From NCBI GenBank assembly GCA_028583685.1, contig JAMXIF010000003.1, forward strand, positions 59,126,913-59,190,912: a stretch of 64,000 bases of DNA. The letters run 5' to 3'. The position numbers and the translations under genes are program-made. The notes under the pieces were generated by a model. That model searched no databases. It saw only the letters and a list, made by a program, of their open reading frames with translations, and was not told the origin of the DNA. Below, in pieces: positions 22,440-34,200 of this stretch. Source of the stretch: Petaurus breviceps papuanus. Taxonomy: Eukaryota > Chordata > Mammalia > Diprotodontia > Petauridae. Positions within the stretch are counted from its first letter, which is position 1. Each line of letters opens with the position of its first letter.

Positions 22440-23592
22440 GAAAAATAATTCCTAATTATTGTTTGATTTCCTCTTCATTGGAGGTAGATACACCCTTTTC
22501 ATTTTTGATACTCATAATTTGGTTTTCTTCTTTTTTTTTATCATATTGACTAAGGGTCTATCAATTTTGTTGGTTTTTTCATAAAACCAGCTCTTGGTTT
22601 TATTTATTAATTCAATAGTTTTCTTAATTTCAATTTTATTAATCTCTCCTTTTGTCTTCAATATTTCTAATTTAGTATTTAATTGGGGATTTTGAATTTG
22701 TTCTTTTTCTAGGTTTTTTAATTGCATGCCCAATTTGTTGAGCTCCCTTTTCTCTAATTTAATCATGTATGTACTCAGGGATATAAAACTTCCCCTAAGA
22801 ACTGCCTTTAATGCATTCCACAGATTTTGGTATGTTGTCTCATTATTATCATTCTCTTGAATGAAATTACTGATTGTTTCCATAATTTCTTTTTAGGATT
22901 AAATTGTTTAATTTCCAATTAGTTTTTAGTCTGTCTTTCCCTGGCCCTTTATTGCATATAATTTTTATTGCATCATGATCTGAGAAGGATGCATTTAATA
23001 TTTCTGCCTTAGAATATTCTGCATAGAATTGTGAGATTTTTATGCCCTAGAACATGGTCAATTTTTGAGTATGTGCCATGAACAGCTGGGAAGAAAGTAT
23101 ATTCCTTTTTATCCCCATTCAGTTTTCTCCAGAGATCTATCATACCTATCGTCTCTAAAATCCTGTTCACCTCCTTAACTTCTTTCTTGTTTATCTTGAG
23201 GTTGGATTTATCCAATTCAGAGAGGGGGAGATTAAGGTCTCCTACTAGTATAGTTTTGCTATCTATTTCTTCCTCTAATTCCTTTACCTTCTCCTCTAGG
23301 AATTTGGATGCTACACCACTTGGTGCATATATGTTAAGTAATAATATTGCTTCATTCTCGATGGTGCCTTTTAACAGGATATAGTTTCCTTCCTTATCTC
23401 TTTTAATTAGGTCAAATTTGCTTTTATTTTATCTGAGATAAGGATTGCTACCCCTGCTTTTTTTACTTTAGCTGAGGCATGATATATTTTATTCCAACCT
23501 TTTACCTTTACCTTGTGTGTATCCCTCTGTTTCAGATGTGTTTCTTGTAAACAGCATATTGTAGGATTATGATTTCTAATCCATTCCAATCT
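22440..23592 (-). mobile_element. L1 ORF2 segment, inverted 5' part of a rearranged L1
   Basis: Antisense L1 ORF2 DNA from the endonuclease N-terminal half (right end) to the linker ahead of the reverse transcriptase (left end). It abuts a sense L1 3' UTR at about 23593. The arrangement, inverted 5' piece then sense 3' piece then A-tail, is the product of twin priming. Imperfect flanking repeats start agaatatatcata (about 22421) and agaataaatcata (about 24075). Confidence 0.85.
22512..23589 (-). pseudogene. L1 ORF2p endonuclease and linker remnants
   Basis: Three open pieces in different frames. 23589-23407 has 'CCLQETHLKQRDTHKVKVKG' and 'AGVAILISDK' (the ETH and AVLISDK blocks of the APE-type endonuclease). 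23215-23009 has 'HGTYSKIDHVLGHK', the SDH-type catalytic block with D and H kept. 22883-22512 has 'TTYQNLWNALKAVLRGSFI' and 'INKTKSWFYEKTNKIDRPL', the linker before the reverse transcriptase. ORF2p nicks target DNA and copies RNA. This copy is dead, with frame breaks between the pieces. Confidence 0.93.
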
Positions 23593-24070
23593 TCATATTT
23601 ACCTGGAGAGGCTTAAAAGAACTGATGCTGAGTGAGAAGAGTAGAACCAGGAGAAATTTGTACTCAATTACAGACACAATGTATGTGTGATGATCAACTT
23701 TGATAGACTAGACTCTTCTCAGCAATGAAGTGATATAAGTCAATCCCAAAAGACTCATGATGGCGAGAAATATGCACATCCAGAGAAAGAACTAGAAAGA
23801 ACTCAGTTTATATCCAGGTGGAAGCAAAATACCTGATCTTTTTCCTTCTCTTATTTGGTTTTATGTCCTCTTTACCATTTTTCATTCCAGCTGGTACAAT
23901 CCATCCTTATAACCTGAATAATGTATAATGTGAAAGTATTTACAGATCCTATACTTGACTATAAGCCACCATGGAGGGGAGGGGAGGGAGGGGGACAAAA
24001 TGTGAAACTCAAAGAATTGTGGAATTGAATCCTGTAGTCTAAAAGAAAACAAATTAATAAAAAAAAGATA
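23593..24070 (+). mobile_element. L1 3' UTR segment, sense, with A-rich tail
   Basis: 'aactgatgctgagtgagaag', 'tgatgatcaactttgataga', 'ccaaaagactcatgatggcg' and 'agagaaagaact', then a G-rich tract (ggggaggggaggg) and an A-rich end, match the L1 3' end seen at 6.3-6.7 kb. The reverse transcriptase region that should precede it is missing from the insertion. Confidence 0.9.
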
Positions 24071-24074
24071 AAAA

Positions 24075-26064
24075 AGAATAAATCATATACAAATTGATGA
24101 ATATATGAGAAGTAAACATGTTTTTTTGTGAAACAAATTTTTGAGAGACCACATATATAGTCATACTGAATAAAAGATTCAGAATATGCAAGATCCCATA
24201 ATGTTTACTGTTTGTTGATAAGAAAACCAAAAAAGATTTGACCATGTCGAGCAAAACCTGGCCTTAAGGAATTCTCCTCCAACAAGGACTATTTCATGGA
24301 TATTTTGAATTCATACAAGATTCCTTGATAAACTCAATCCAAGAGGTAATTGTTCAATATTTGATTAATCATCATCAAGCAAAAGACATATCCTGACCAA
24401 AGAATTCTACCACTGTCATGAAAGATATCCTATATAGATACTAAAAGGAATTACCTATGGATTTTTCTTATGAAGAATTTTTCTTCTAAGAAGAGCTAGT
24501 TGGATTCACTGACTGGATCCCAAGTTGCTTTCTGACATTAAAAATATCTTTTAAAAATAAAATTTCTTCCAGTGAAAATATACTTATAATTCTTATAACA
24601 CTATGGTCTGGGGGGGGGATTAAAATGGTGGCCTAGGAAAAGCAATAGGTTACTGCAATATATTTCCCATGATGACCTAAGTTCAAGAAGTGGCATCCAA
24701 AGATCACCAAGAAGTGATGTATCAAAAGAAGTAGTCTAGTCGTTTAGTTAGTATGAGGGCTAGTAGGCTAATCACAGTGCTGAATTAAAACCCCTGAAAT
24801 ATAAATAGATATAAATAAATAGGTAAAGTTGTCTAACAGATCAATTAGACCCTTCATGGAAGAAATATGATGAGCATGGGCAAGAACCAGCTAATCATGG
24901 AGGAGTTGTCATATGAAATTTTAGAAGGAAAATCCACATATTTCAGCATAACTGAAAAATCATTTGGCCATTTTCCTATAACAACCTTGATTATCATTGA
25001 AACTACTGGTAACTTTTATTTTTTGTAAGGATGGGCAGTAGAGGAAAACAGAAAGAGTGACAGATTGGGAATCTAAGAACCAAAGTTCAAATTATAATTC
25101 ATGGATGATCCTTGATAGTTGTTATGGCTGAAAAGCTCAATTATATAGTTAAAGTGGTCCCAATCCTACAATAACTAAACTACTCTAATCCCTGGACAAC
25201 AGACTCACAATCCATGGCTAAGGATGTGTACATGTGTAGGTATATATGTATATGCATATGCACATATGATGATAATAATATTTAACTGCCTTTCATGCAC
25301 AAGAGATTAATATTAGATTTTTATGATGAACTTTTTGACATATACCATGTTAAAATTTAAGAGTAATCTTTTGAACACAGGTTTTCTGACTTGTTCCTTC
25401 CCATTACATACTTTACATACATTACATACTTTTTCCATACTCTCCTCACAACCCCCTTCTACTTTGACATAATATGTAGTAAACTAAGGATGATGGAGGT
25501 GAAGAAAATGTTAGAACACAGGAGAAGGCACCTGAACCAATACTGATTCTATATGGAGGATAGGTAGGAGAAAATAGGATCCTATGGCAACCGTACAGTG
25601 ATATTTCTGCTAGGCAGTAAAAACACGTGGCACTAACCCTACTTAGGGAACTCAAAAGGCTTCATAGATATTGTCTAGGAAACTAGACAATATAACAGCT
25701 GAGAAGTATTATCATTTATATTTTCCAGGTGTGGGAACAGAAGCCAAGAACATGAATAAATCATTCTGAATTATACAGCATATTCATGGCAGGTATGAAA
25801 AAGTAAGGCCAAATTCTGTCACAGTTCATTATTCTACCAGATTACAATTTCTTAATGATCCTCTATATAGTGACAACCAGGTTAAGAGGCAGGGCAGATC
25901 CTCATGTGAGTGACAGTATCTATCCTCCAGGAGCAAGACACTTCCAAATACAATTTGGACTTACATACAAACTTTTTTTTTCAGAAGAGAATTGTAATGG
26001 CAAGCAAAGGCAACTTCCCAAGGTTAAAAATACCAGCATAGGTGCTCTCCATTTTATTCAGTGA
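24075..26064. other. Mostly unassigned; possible MIR remnant at about 25690-25830
   Basis: The words 'gtattatcatttatattttc' and 'gtgggaacagaagccaagaa' at 25700-25750 read like an antisense MIR. The part 24245-24480 ('ttctcctccaacaaggacta', 'aagaattctaccactgtcat') looks like an old repeat that I cannot place. A run of G occurs at 24610. Confidence 0.35.
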
Positions 26065-26979
26065 AAAATTAAGAACAGAGAAAATCAAAATATAGCATCA
26101 TTCAAAATATAGCATTCACCAAGTATAATTCAATAATCTCCAAGTACTACTCCACCCCTGGACATTATAATTCATTTAGTCAACCACAAAGCCCCTCTTC
26201 TCAAATGGAGATTAGTTTCCAATCATAAGCAAAGTACATTCATTTGTTCAATCACAGAGCACAAAAAAGTCAAAAGTTCCCCACCCTTGGACCACAACTG
26301 AATCTACCCCAGAGTTACAACAAGCTTAAGCACAGCATTTAATACCTAAAGAGAGGTCTTTTCTTCATCTCGACCCAAGGCAAGTTCTCAGCAATCTTTG
26401 TTCCTGGAGAGACAAAGCTTAGCAAGGCCACAAGATACATTGCCAGTGTCTTCATTAATTCATTCTCTGTCTGCAGAACAGTGCTAGGACCCCTGAAAAC
26501 ATTAGCAAAACCCTCTTCCAGGATTTCTGTAAACATACAAGAAAATCCTTCTTCAGGGCTTCTGAACCAACAGCAAGGTTCCAGAACCTCTGCAACAACA
26601 GGACTGTCTTTCACCAGTGAACAAATCTGGCAAAACAACATCAAAACAGACGGACAAAGTACCAGCATAACAGCCATGTCTCCTCAGTCTTTGGCAGCTC
26701 TGGGTGGCAGCACTCAAAAGTCCTGGGCAATTCAAAGTGGCCCTCAGCAATCCTCTCAGTCTCTCTCTGCCTCCAAAATGCTGCTTCCAAAAAGTTCTAC
26801 TGCCTCTCTCTTTCCTTGTGTCTCTCTAAATTTATGTCACCAGCTCCTCCCAGTTCAGCCCTCTCTTTTCACATCAACAAGTCCATCCCACAAGTGGGAT
26901 TCACAAGCTCTGGGTTTTAACACAATCAATCTGAAAACAAAGCCAATACAGGGGGATCTTTAAATTCCATTACTATTAC
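26065..26979 (-). mobile_element. LTR fossil (family B), antisense, incomplete
   Basis: Starts, in its own direction, TGTAATAGTAATGGAATTTAA at 26979. It follows the 17.9-19.8 kb copy (shared 'ttccaggatttctgtaaac', 'cttcagggcttctgaacca', 'gggattcacaag') but lacks the last part of the LTR at its left side. The 160-codon frame on the opposite strand (26481-26963) is serine-rich antisense LTR and is not a gene. Confidence 0.78.
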
Positions 26980-27170
26980 AAGAATGTGAAGAGTGGTGGA
27001 GCAGATTTGGTGTAACTCTATTGGCTATCTAAGCCATGACCATAATATAGACAGACTGTCTCCAGATCTATTAAAAAAAAAGAGAAAAGAAAAAAAAATC
27101 TAGAGTTTTTCTTTTTAGATTCATAATCAGAAAAATATTCTAAAAATATTTTTCCTAAGAAGTGACATCT

Positions 27171-27329
27171 CGGGGCTGCCAGGTGGCTCAGCGAGGAAGA
27201 GCACTGGCTCCAATGTTGGGATGACCTGGATCGAATCCTGGGCTCAGATACTCAGCACCACACCCAGAAATAACTGGCCATGTAAACTTGAGCAAGTTAC
27301 TTAACCCCGATTGCTTTAAAAAAAAGAAA
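27171..27329 (+). mobile_element. tRNA-derived SINE (…agcaccacacccagaaataactgg… type), with TSD
   Basis: Full-length. The head has an A-box-like tggctcagcgagg and a B-box-like gatcgaatcc, so an RNA polymerase III promoter is still visible. It is followed by the family-specific part and an A-rich tail. A perfect 14-bp target duplication aagaagtgacatct lies at 27157-27170 and 27330-27343. Same family as 8614-8771 and 48679-48832. Confidence 0.94.
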
Positions 27330-27429
27330 AAGAAGTGACATCTTTAAAGGAATAAGGTAAATGTTATGAAATGATGGCTAGGTTGGCATAATTTTTTAAG
27401 GATTGATAGAGATATCCATCGTCATTTCT

Positions 27430-27502
27430 GTAGGTATCCCTATTTATATCTATCTAGATTTATATATATATCTATATATATCTATATATCATATAGATCT
27501 AT
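27430..27502. repeat. (TATATC)n-like simple repeat
   Basis: Imperfect repeats of tatatatctatatatc and related words. Confidence 0.85.
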
Positions 27503-27507
27503 AGAAC

Positions 27508-27622
27508 TGTAGCTGTATATCAGGGTCACACAACTAGTAAGTATCTGAGGCCAGGTTTGAACTCATGAGGATGAGTTCCTAACTCCAGGCCTTGCACTCT
27601 GTCCATTGCACCACTTAGGTTG
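27508..27622 (-). mobile_element. tRNA-derived SINE fragment, antisense
   Basis: 'gggtcacacaactagtaagt', 'aggccaggtttgaactcatg' and 'gtccattgcaccacttaggt' are the head of a marsupial SINE in reverse complement. It abuts a sense SINE, so the two heads face each other at about 27623. Confidence 0.8.
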
Positions 27623-27862
27623 TACAATGGATAGATCATCACGCCTGGAGTCAGAAAGAGTTAAGTTCAAATGCTGTTTCAGACTCTTACTAGCTATGTG
27701 ATCCTGAGCAAGTCACTTAATCCTGTTTGCCTCATTTTCCTCATCTATAAAATGAGCTGGACGTAAAAAAAATGGCAAACCACTCCAGTGGTTTTCTGCC
27801 AAGAAAACACCAACTGGGTTCACGAAGAGTCACACACAACTGAAATGACTAAATCACAACAA
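27623..27862 (+). mobile_element. SINE with RTE/BovB-like tail
   Basis: tRNA-like head ('ggagtcagaaagagttaagt', 'gtgatcctgagcaagtcact'), then 'tcatctataaaatgagctgg', 'ggcaaaccactccagtggtt', and the tail 'gaagagtcacacacaactga'. The tail resembles the 3' end of RTE/BovB LINEs (cgaagagtcggacacgactga), so retroposition by RTE machinery is likely. Related copies are at 36.4, 47.0, 53.8 and 60.4 kb. Confidence 0.88.
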
Positions 27863-27867
27863 AAACA

Positions 27868-28290
27868 AATGGAATATTATTGTTATAAAAAAATTGATAT
27901 AAAGAACCATGGAAGACTCACATGATCTGATGAAATGTGAAATAGAGCTAAGTAAACAGTATAGGATATGACTACAACAAATAAATGGAAAGGGCAACTA
28001 TAAAAAAATAAAAAGTGAATAGTTCAAAATTAATAAGAACAAATATAGCTCCACAGAAAATGAGTCAGATATTTAAGTTCAACTTCTTTGCAGAGGTGGG
28101 AGGTCAACAGGTGTGAAACATCATACAAGTTTTCAGATATTTTTGATGCAATGATGGTTTTTGCTTATTGTTTTTTCTTCCTCTTTTTCTTTTTTTGATT
28201 GTTGTTATTATATGGTGTGACTCTTGAAGAGGAAGGGAAAAATCATAAGGAGACATTTTCGTGAGGTAAAAAACTAAAGATACAACAAAA
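27868..28290 (+). mobile_element. Old L1 3' end
   Basis: 'ggaatattattgttataaaa', 'gacttacatgatctgatgaa'-like text, 'aggtgggaggtcaacaggtg' and a late T-rich segment match an older L1 3' end. More diverged than the copies at 6.1 and 63.4 kb. Confidence 0.6.
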
Positions 28291-28327
28291 TTTGTTTTTA
28301 AGTAGTAAAAAATTATTTTTCTGAATT

Positions 28328-29210
28328 CAAGTATAAGAATAAACATTTATTAAATAACAACTATGTGCTAAGCACTGTGGTGAATGTTGGGGAAACAAAG
28401 AAAGGCAAATGATAGTCCTTGTTCTCAAGTGGCTCCAAGTTTAATCAAGGAAATAGTACTCAAACAACTATGTATAAACAAGCTACATACAGAAAATATG
28501 GGAAATAATCTAAAGAGGAAAGGTACTAGAATTAATGGGGAATGGGAAAGGCTTACTATAGCAGGTAGGATTTAGGTGATATTTGAAGGAAATCAAGGAA
28601 TCCAGGTAACAATGAGGAAGATGAAGAGAGCTATAGTTATGTGGGATAGGCAGTGAAGAAATGTGTGGAATTAGAAGATGAAATTTCTTTAAGGAACAAA
28701 TTTTTGTTCAAGGAAGCCAGGATTACTGAGAGCTGAGCATGTGCTGAAGGAGGGTATAAGGTATATAAACATTGGAAAAGTAAAAGGATGAAGGGCTCTG
28801 AAAGACAGAGAATGTTATATTTGAGCCTAGATTGATAGGGAACCTGAGCTTTAGGAAGAACATTTTGGCAGCTGAGTGGAGGAAGGAATGGAGTGGGGAG
28901 AGACTTTAGCCAAGAAGACCAACCAGTAGACTATTCTAATATTCCATGTGTGAAGTGATGAGGGCCTGTACCAAGTTGAAAGCAGTGTCAAAGGAGAGAA
29001 AGGTGCCAAGAGATATTACAAAGAAAATGAACAGGTCTTGGCAGTATATTGAATGGGGGGAGGATAGAGAAAATGAGGAATCAAGAATGACACACAAGTT
29101 CAGAGTCAGGGTGACTGGGAGGATAGTGGTATCCCCGACAGTAATAAGGAAGAGGGGAATGTTTGTGGGAATGGGGAAGAAGTTAATCAGTTAATTTTTT
29201 TAGACACGTT
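28328..29210 (-). mobile_element. L2-clade LINE, antisense, 3' end and C-terminal ORF2 region
   Basis: Antisense landmarks in order: 'aacatttattaaataacaac', 'gtgctaagcactgtggtgaa', 'cattttggcagctgagtgga', 'gaatggagtggggagagact', 'gaccaaccagtagactattc', 'gaagtgatgagggcctgtac', 'ggatagtggtatccccgaca'. Reverse-complemented, these are L2 ORF2 C-terminal DNA (…ctactgcaatag…). The 80-codon-class frames here do not run in the L2 frame for long. Confidence 0.85.
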
Positions 29211-30410
29211 GAGTTTAACTTTAGCCATTCCCAAACAGATGGAACTCTTTCTTTCCAGTTATTCGCCAGGATGAAAAATGCCAGTAAAAATATTTTGTGT
29301 TTATGGAGACTTTGTGAATTTCACTTATCTCCCTCTCTCTCTCCCTTCCCTTATCTAATCTCTTCAAGGTAAACTACTTCTCTATTTTTAACCAATATCA
29401 AATGGTTTTGATGACTACAGTTTAATAATATGATTTTAAGTCTGAATGTGCTATTCTTCCATCATTCCTACACTTTTTCAATATACTTTTTCCATTATTT
29501 TCTTTAATATTTTTGATGTTTTTACTCTTTAAAATGAATTTTATTGTTTATTTGTTGAGTTTTTAATATTTGAATGCAGATTCAACCAATTAATCCTTTC
29601 TTTTTCTGTTTTGTTCATGTAGGATTTGTGGGATATAATTTTCCTCCTAATGACTACTTCAGTGGTATCACAAAAATTTTGTTGTTTCATCACTATCACT
29701 GTATTTCACATAATTATTGTTCCTACAATTTATCCTTCGAGTTATTCATTAGGGTTTCATTACTAAGTATCCATTTATGCTAGTGTCTTTTCTTTGTACT
29801 TCTCAAACCTGATTATTATTCTTATTGAGAATTGTGGTCTATAAAAATTGTATTTACTATTTCTTTTTACATTTGCAAAATCTATGCCCTCATATGTGGT
29901 CAGGTTTTGTAAGAATTTGATGTGGTATTGAGTTATATGTTATGATGACATTGAATTTTTTAGCTCTAGTTTCTACATAAGTGTTCCTTTCTGCTTATGT
30001 TGATTGCCCAAAGTTGAAATATAAAAGAGAGATGTTTAAAAAAAATACTCTATTGTGAGTGTGTTACTATCTATGCCTGTTGTAGTTAATTTTTCCTTTA
30101 TTCATTTAGATGGTATGGCATGTGTAAAATATAAACTTATTATCAACATTAATTTCTTGTCTATGGCAATTTTCAACATAATGTGAACTTTCTCTATGTT
30201 TGATAGCATAATTTCAACTTTGGCTTTTTTCTTACCTGAACAAAAAATTAGTCTTATAGTAAATTTTGTTTCACTTTTTCACTTTTGTTTAGTATGTATC
30301 TTTGCTTTTTAGGTGTATTAAAAAAAAACATTGATTTGCAAGGTTTTTTTGTCTTCTCTCATTTTATTGGCTTGTTTAACACATTTACATTTAAATCTGT
30401 TTCATGTGGT
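29211..30410 (-). other. T-rich block, probably old antisense LINE
   Basis: Strongly T-rich on the plus strand with long A-poor stretches, as antisense L1-like coding DNA is. I recognise the style but no protein motif, so the class is a guess. No gene is seen. Confidence 0.3.
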
Positions 30411-30411
30411 A

Positions 30412-30870
30412 TTTTAAAAGTTTAAGAGACAATTTCTGGGTAATTTAATCATTTTATTAATAATACTAGCATTTTTCAATAAAAAGTCCATGACACTCTC
30501 CAATGCCAAAGACAATCATGGTGGCAGGCTCATGGTTTATATGCCCTTAGAAAGGTGGGTGTTATAGAGGGTGGCAATCAAACCTGATTGGTTAAAAATA
30601 ATGAGAGAATGAGTATTAAGATGAGAGGCTGGATCTATTTTAATGAATTTTGATTATGTCATTTACTTTTAAGTTACACCCCAGCCCCCAGCCTTGGGCA
30701 AGCTATTAAAAGAATTTATCCCCACCCAAACCACACAATTGCTTCCTCACCTGGGTGGTCAGAACAAGATTGTTAAGAAAATTAATCCAATCTCATTATC
30801 AGCAATGTGCTCCAGGGACTGAGCTTCTGAAATAAGGACATTAGAAAAGGGGGAGAACTCTGGACTGGAT
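30412..30870 (-). mobile_element. LTR-like repeat (family D), antisense
   Basis: Aligns in reverse complement with 48890-49365 and, over its first 80 bp, in the same direction with 58030-58115 (shared 'aagtttaagagac' and 'tttaatcattttattaat'). In its own direction there is a CCAAT-like block, a tataaacc box and an aataaa signal, an LTR layout. Exact ends and TSD are not clear. Confidence 0.55.
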
Positions 30871-31306
30871 CTCCTCAAATCATTGGTTATTAATAATCAT
30901 TTCAGTCACTTCATTGGATTGATTAAACCATTCACATTTAAATTTATACATGTTAACATATTTTCCTCCATTTTATGTTTCCAGTATTACTTTTTTTTAA
31001 ATTGCAATGTTTTTTTTTTTCTCTTCTGCTTTCAAGAGAGCAATTCCTCCCTACAAGAATTTTTGGTTAGTATTTTTTTTTAAAGGAAATTAAATTCCAA
31101 CAGATACTTCTCTTACCTTCAACTCCTTCCTCACTTATTTGGCAATTCTTTCTCTATCTTCGGAGTTTTATTGATTAATTTTACTTACTCTATTTCCTCT
31201 TTTGCTTCTCTTTCCCATCTCAGCTAAGTGGTTAATTAGAAATCTCCCTACTTTCATCCTTTTGTTAGTGTTTAAAAAATATTCTGCCCTTTCTATTTTT
31301 TTTTTT
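30871..31306. other. T-rich, unassigned
   Basis: Similar in base use to 29.2-30.4 kb, and may be the continuation of the same old antisense LINE across the family D insertion. Confidence 0.3.
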
Positions 31307-31315
31307 AACTTTCTT

Positions 31316-31455
31316 GGGGGCGGCTAGGTGGCATAGTGAATAGAGCCCTGGCCCTGGAGTCAGGAGGACCTGAGTTTCCAATAGGCCTCTGACACTTAAC
31401 ACTTACTTGGGCAAGTCACTTAACTTCAATTGCCCTGCCTTCACCCTCCAAAAAA
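31316..31455 (+). mobile_element. tRNA-derived marsupial SINE, with TSD
   Basis: Text-book marsupial head 'ggcggctaggtggcatagtg', 'ccctggagtcaggaggacct', 'acacttaacacttacttggg', 'caagtcacttaacttcaatt' and a short A-tail. 9-bp flanks aactttctt (31307-31315) and agctttctt (31456-31464) differ at one base. Confidence 0.93.
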
Positions 31456-31464
31456 AGCTTTCTT

Positions 31465-33010
31465 TAGATTGTCCTCTTTATTCATTCTATACCTTTTTAA
31501 TTATTCTGAATTTTTATTCTTTGATGAACCATTATTTTTTTTTCACTTTATTCCTTCTTTAATATATGCATTCCTTCTAGATACAGAACTTTAAAATTAC
31601 CCATTTTGAATTATCTTCTATGGTTTCTACACTTTTTTTTTATTGCTTTGTATATCTTTCATCCTCCTACTTTCTTTCTGTTGTATTTGAAATATCAATT
31701 CCTGTGACAACTATTAAGGATGAAAGCTTGCCTGTGAAGAAATTTCTACTGATAATGTCCTCCAGTTCTATTCCATGGCCTCCTTATAATATTTTTCTTG
31801 GCCACTTGTGATAGATTCTCCTCTGTGTCCAAGTCCACTCCACTTTTTGGATGCCAGTTGTTCCCAGGAGCTCTGATTTCTTTTCTCCTTAGGAAAGATA
31901 TTGTCCAAGGATACAGCACATTGTCTCAAAGGTATTGTCTGAGTATTAAATCCTTGAAGATTATATCTATTTTAAGGTATTCATCTCCCACTACACAAAA
32001 CATCTTTCTTCTCATGAGAATATTCATCATTAGAACCATCTCCTATCACAGAGTGGAGCTCTCTCTATCCTGTTTCTTCCCCCCATATAAATTCTTTCAT
32101 TTTCTACCTCATCCACTCTCCTATAATTCTTCTTCTTTCTGAGATATGACAGGAATCATTTTCCTTTTGCTGTTTACCATTGGCTTGAAGAGGATAAACA
32201 TTACCTTCTAGTTTCAACCTTCCCTCTCCCGTTTTATACTATCTACTATCTTTGATTCTCTAATTTTTGTCTCACAAAGTACATTGGCTCACCTGTGAGG
32301 GTGATGAGATTCTTTCTCCATTTTCACTTCTCCTATTTCTTTAAGTTCTGATTTCAAGTTTATGGTCTTATTTTTAGAAAGAAATCTCATAATGGTACCA
32401 CTCACATATTTTAACTACATTGGTTAAAATTATTTACAGTTTTTCTTTTCTTTCTAGATAAGAGTATTTTTTGTTGTTGTTACTTGTGCTTTCCTTTATA
32501 GTATTTCTATTTCCTTGGTGCATTTAATTTTCTTGTGTTTCTGTAGTTTCAGAGTGTTCACAAATTGAATAATCTGTTCAGATCTGATTGTTTTATTTGA
32601 ATGCTTCAGATTCCTCTTTTATTGAATATCCTTCTATTTGAATTTATTATTAGACTCAAGTTTTCAAGAAATTACATTTTGGATAGCAAGTTGAGTTCTG
32701 ATGCTTTTCAGAACATATATCATTTAATTTCCTTGTAAAGTTTCTGGTGTGTGTATAATACTGTTGTTTGAATTTTTTTCACTTTTATTTGAAGGCACTT
32801 GTTCTTGTTACTTGCAGAATTTGACATTTATTAAGAGAATTGTTAAATTTAACCTCTATGTGTCTTGTCTGTCTTGGAGTTTGAATCATTGCCCCCCCTT
32901 TTCTTCACATTTAGAAGTTCTGGATAGTCTTTTAATATTATTTCTTATATTAGAATGCTCAGGGATATTTTTGACTTGGGTTTTCTGGGATGCCCATTAT
33001 TCCTAAGTTG
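31465..33010 (-). other. T-rich block, probably old antisense LINE
   Basis: About 1.5 kb, T-rich on the plus strand, with many short open frames rich in F, L, S and I that look like antisense L1-type DNA. No specific protein block was matched. Confidence 0.3.
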
Positions 33011-33794
33011 GCTCTATACATCCTATCTTCAAGAGCACAATAACTACAACAATTTAAATAAAAATATCAGAAAATGAAATCAAATTCTGAGTAACTAAAT
33101 GTCCCATCCAACAGATGTGGAAATATGACTCCTTCCTCATAATCAGAGAGTAGAGTAAATATTTATATGGAATATTGTATGCATTGTCAAAAAGTATCTC
33201 TATTTGGAAATTTTGTACTTGATACACTATTCTAGTTACTATGTGTATTGTTTTTCCAATAATGCTTTCTTAATATTGTGTGACTTCATATGAATTTCAT
33301 GTTCTATTCATTCTTCATATTCAAAATCCCATGTAATCAAATTTCATCACATTCCTATGTCATAGTTACTTCAGACATTCCCTGAATATATTAAGAATTT
33401 CTTCAAAGTTTCATCAGTGGCATGGTTCTGCAATATATGTGGTGGGATAAATTTCTACTTTTTTCTATAGTTTCCTTATGATATTTTCTGAGGCAATATA
33501 TAAACCAAGTAATTCAGTTGACTTAAGGTGTTTTCTAATGAGGCCCTGCCAGGACTTTGGAGTTTGAACCCTATCTTTCCTCTTTGCAAGCATTCCAGAG
33601 GACGTTTCCAAATTTCAAAATTCACCTTCATGTAGACAGTAAGACACAGGTTCCAGAAACTGCCCAAAGAAGCTATGGAAAAATAAATGCTAATCGTAAA
33701 AGCTATATTTTTTATTAAGAAATTCATAAAATAGAAATTATTGTCAACAAATTACAAAAGATTCCCAAACATCAATTTTCTTAATTATTGTATA
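33011..33794. other. No feature recognised
   Basis: Ordinary AT-rich DNA. An 83-codon minus-strand frame (33476-33727) has no known match. Confidence 0.35.
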
Positions 33795-33995
33795 GAATTA
33801 CAGATTTAGAACTATAACAAACCTTTGAGTGCATTTAATCTATTGCCTTCATTCTATAAATGAGGGAACAAGGCCCACAAAGGTTAAGGAATTTGCCCAA
33901 AGTCACACAGATAATGAGCAGAAAATCTTAATATTTGAACCCAAATACTCTGATTTCAAATACAGCTTTTTCTACTATGTCATATTGGCTACCAA
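33795..33995 (+). mobile_element. MIR3-like SINE
   Basis: 'ccttcattctataaatgagg', 'cacaaaggttaaggaatttg', 'cccaaagtcacacagataat' and 'tatttgaacccaaatactct' are the MIR/MIR3 core in order. Confidence 0.8.
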
Positions 33996-34054
33996 TAATT
34001 CATATTATATAAACTGAAATACTGTTATTGATTCCATGTATCTTTTTGTCAATG

Positions 34055-34200
34055 CCATTGGCACAGGGCGCCATTGTGGTAGAGTGCATAGGGTACTTAG
34101 ATTGAAGATACCAACACCTGGATTAAAAACTGCTACTGATATTCCCTGGCCATGAGATCCTGGGTATATTGCCATATCTCTACACATCCCAGGTAACCAG
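34055..34200 (+). mobile_element. tRNA-derived SINE head, diverged
   Basis: 'gccattgtggtagagtgcat', 'acacctggattaaaaactgc' and 'tggccatgagatcctgggta' resemble the marsupial SINE head at low similarity. Confidence 0.45.

Noticed and set aside
26481-26963. 160-codon plus-strand open frame, the longest without N
   Set aside because: It is serine/glutamine-rich antisense of a family B LTR shared with two other loci in the window. Open by composition, no protein family.
27174-27245. Possible tRNA gene with A-box and B-box words
   Set aside because: It is the head of a SINE with a target duplication; no cloverleaf and no tRNA 3' end.
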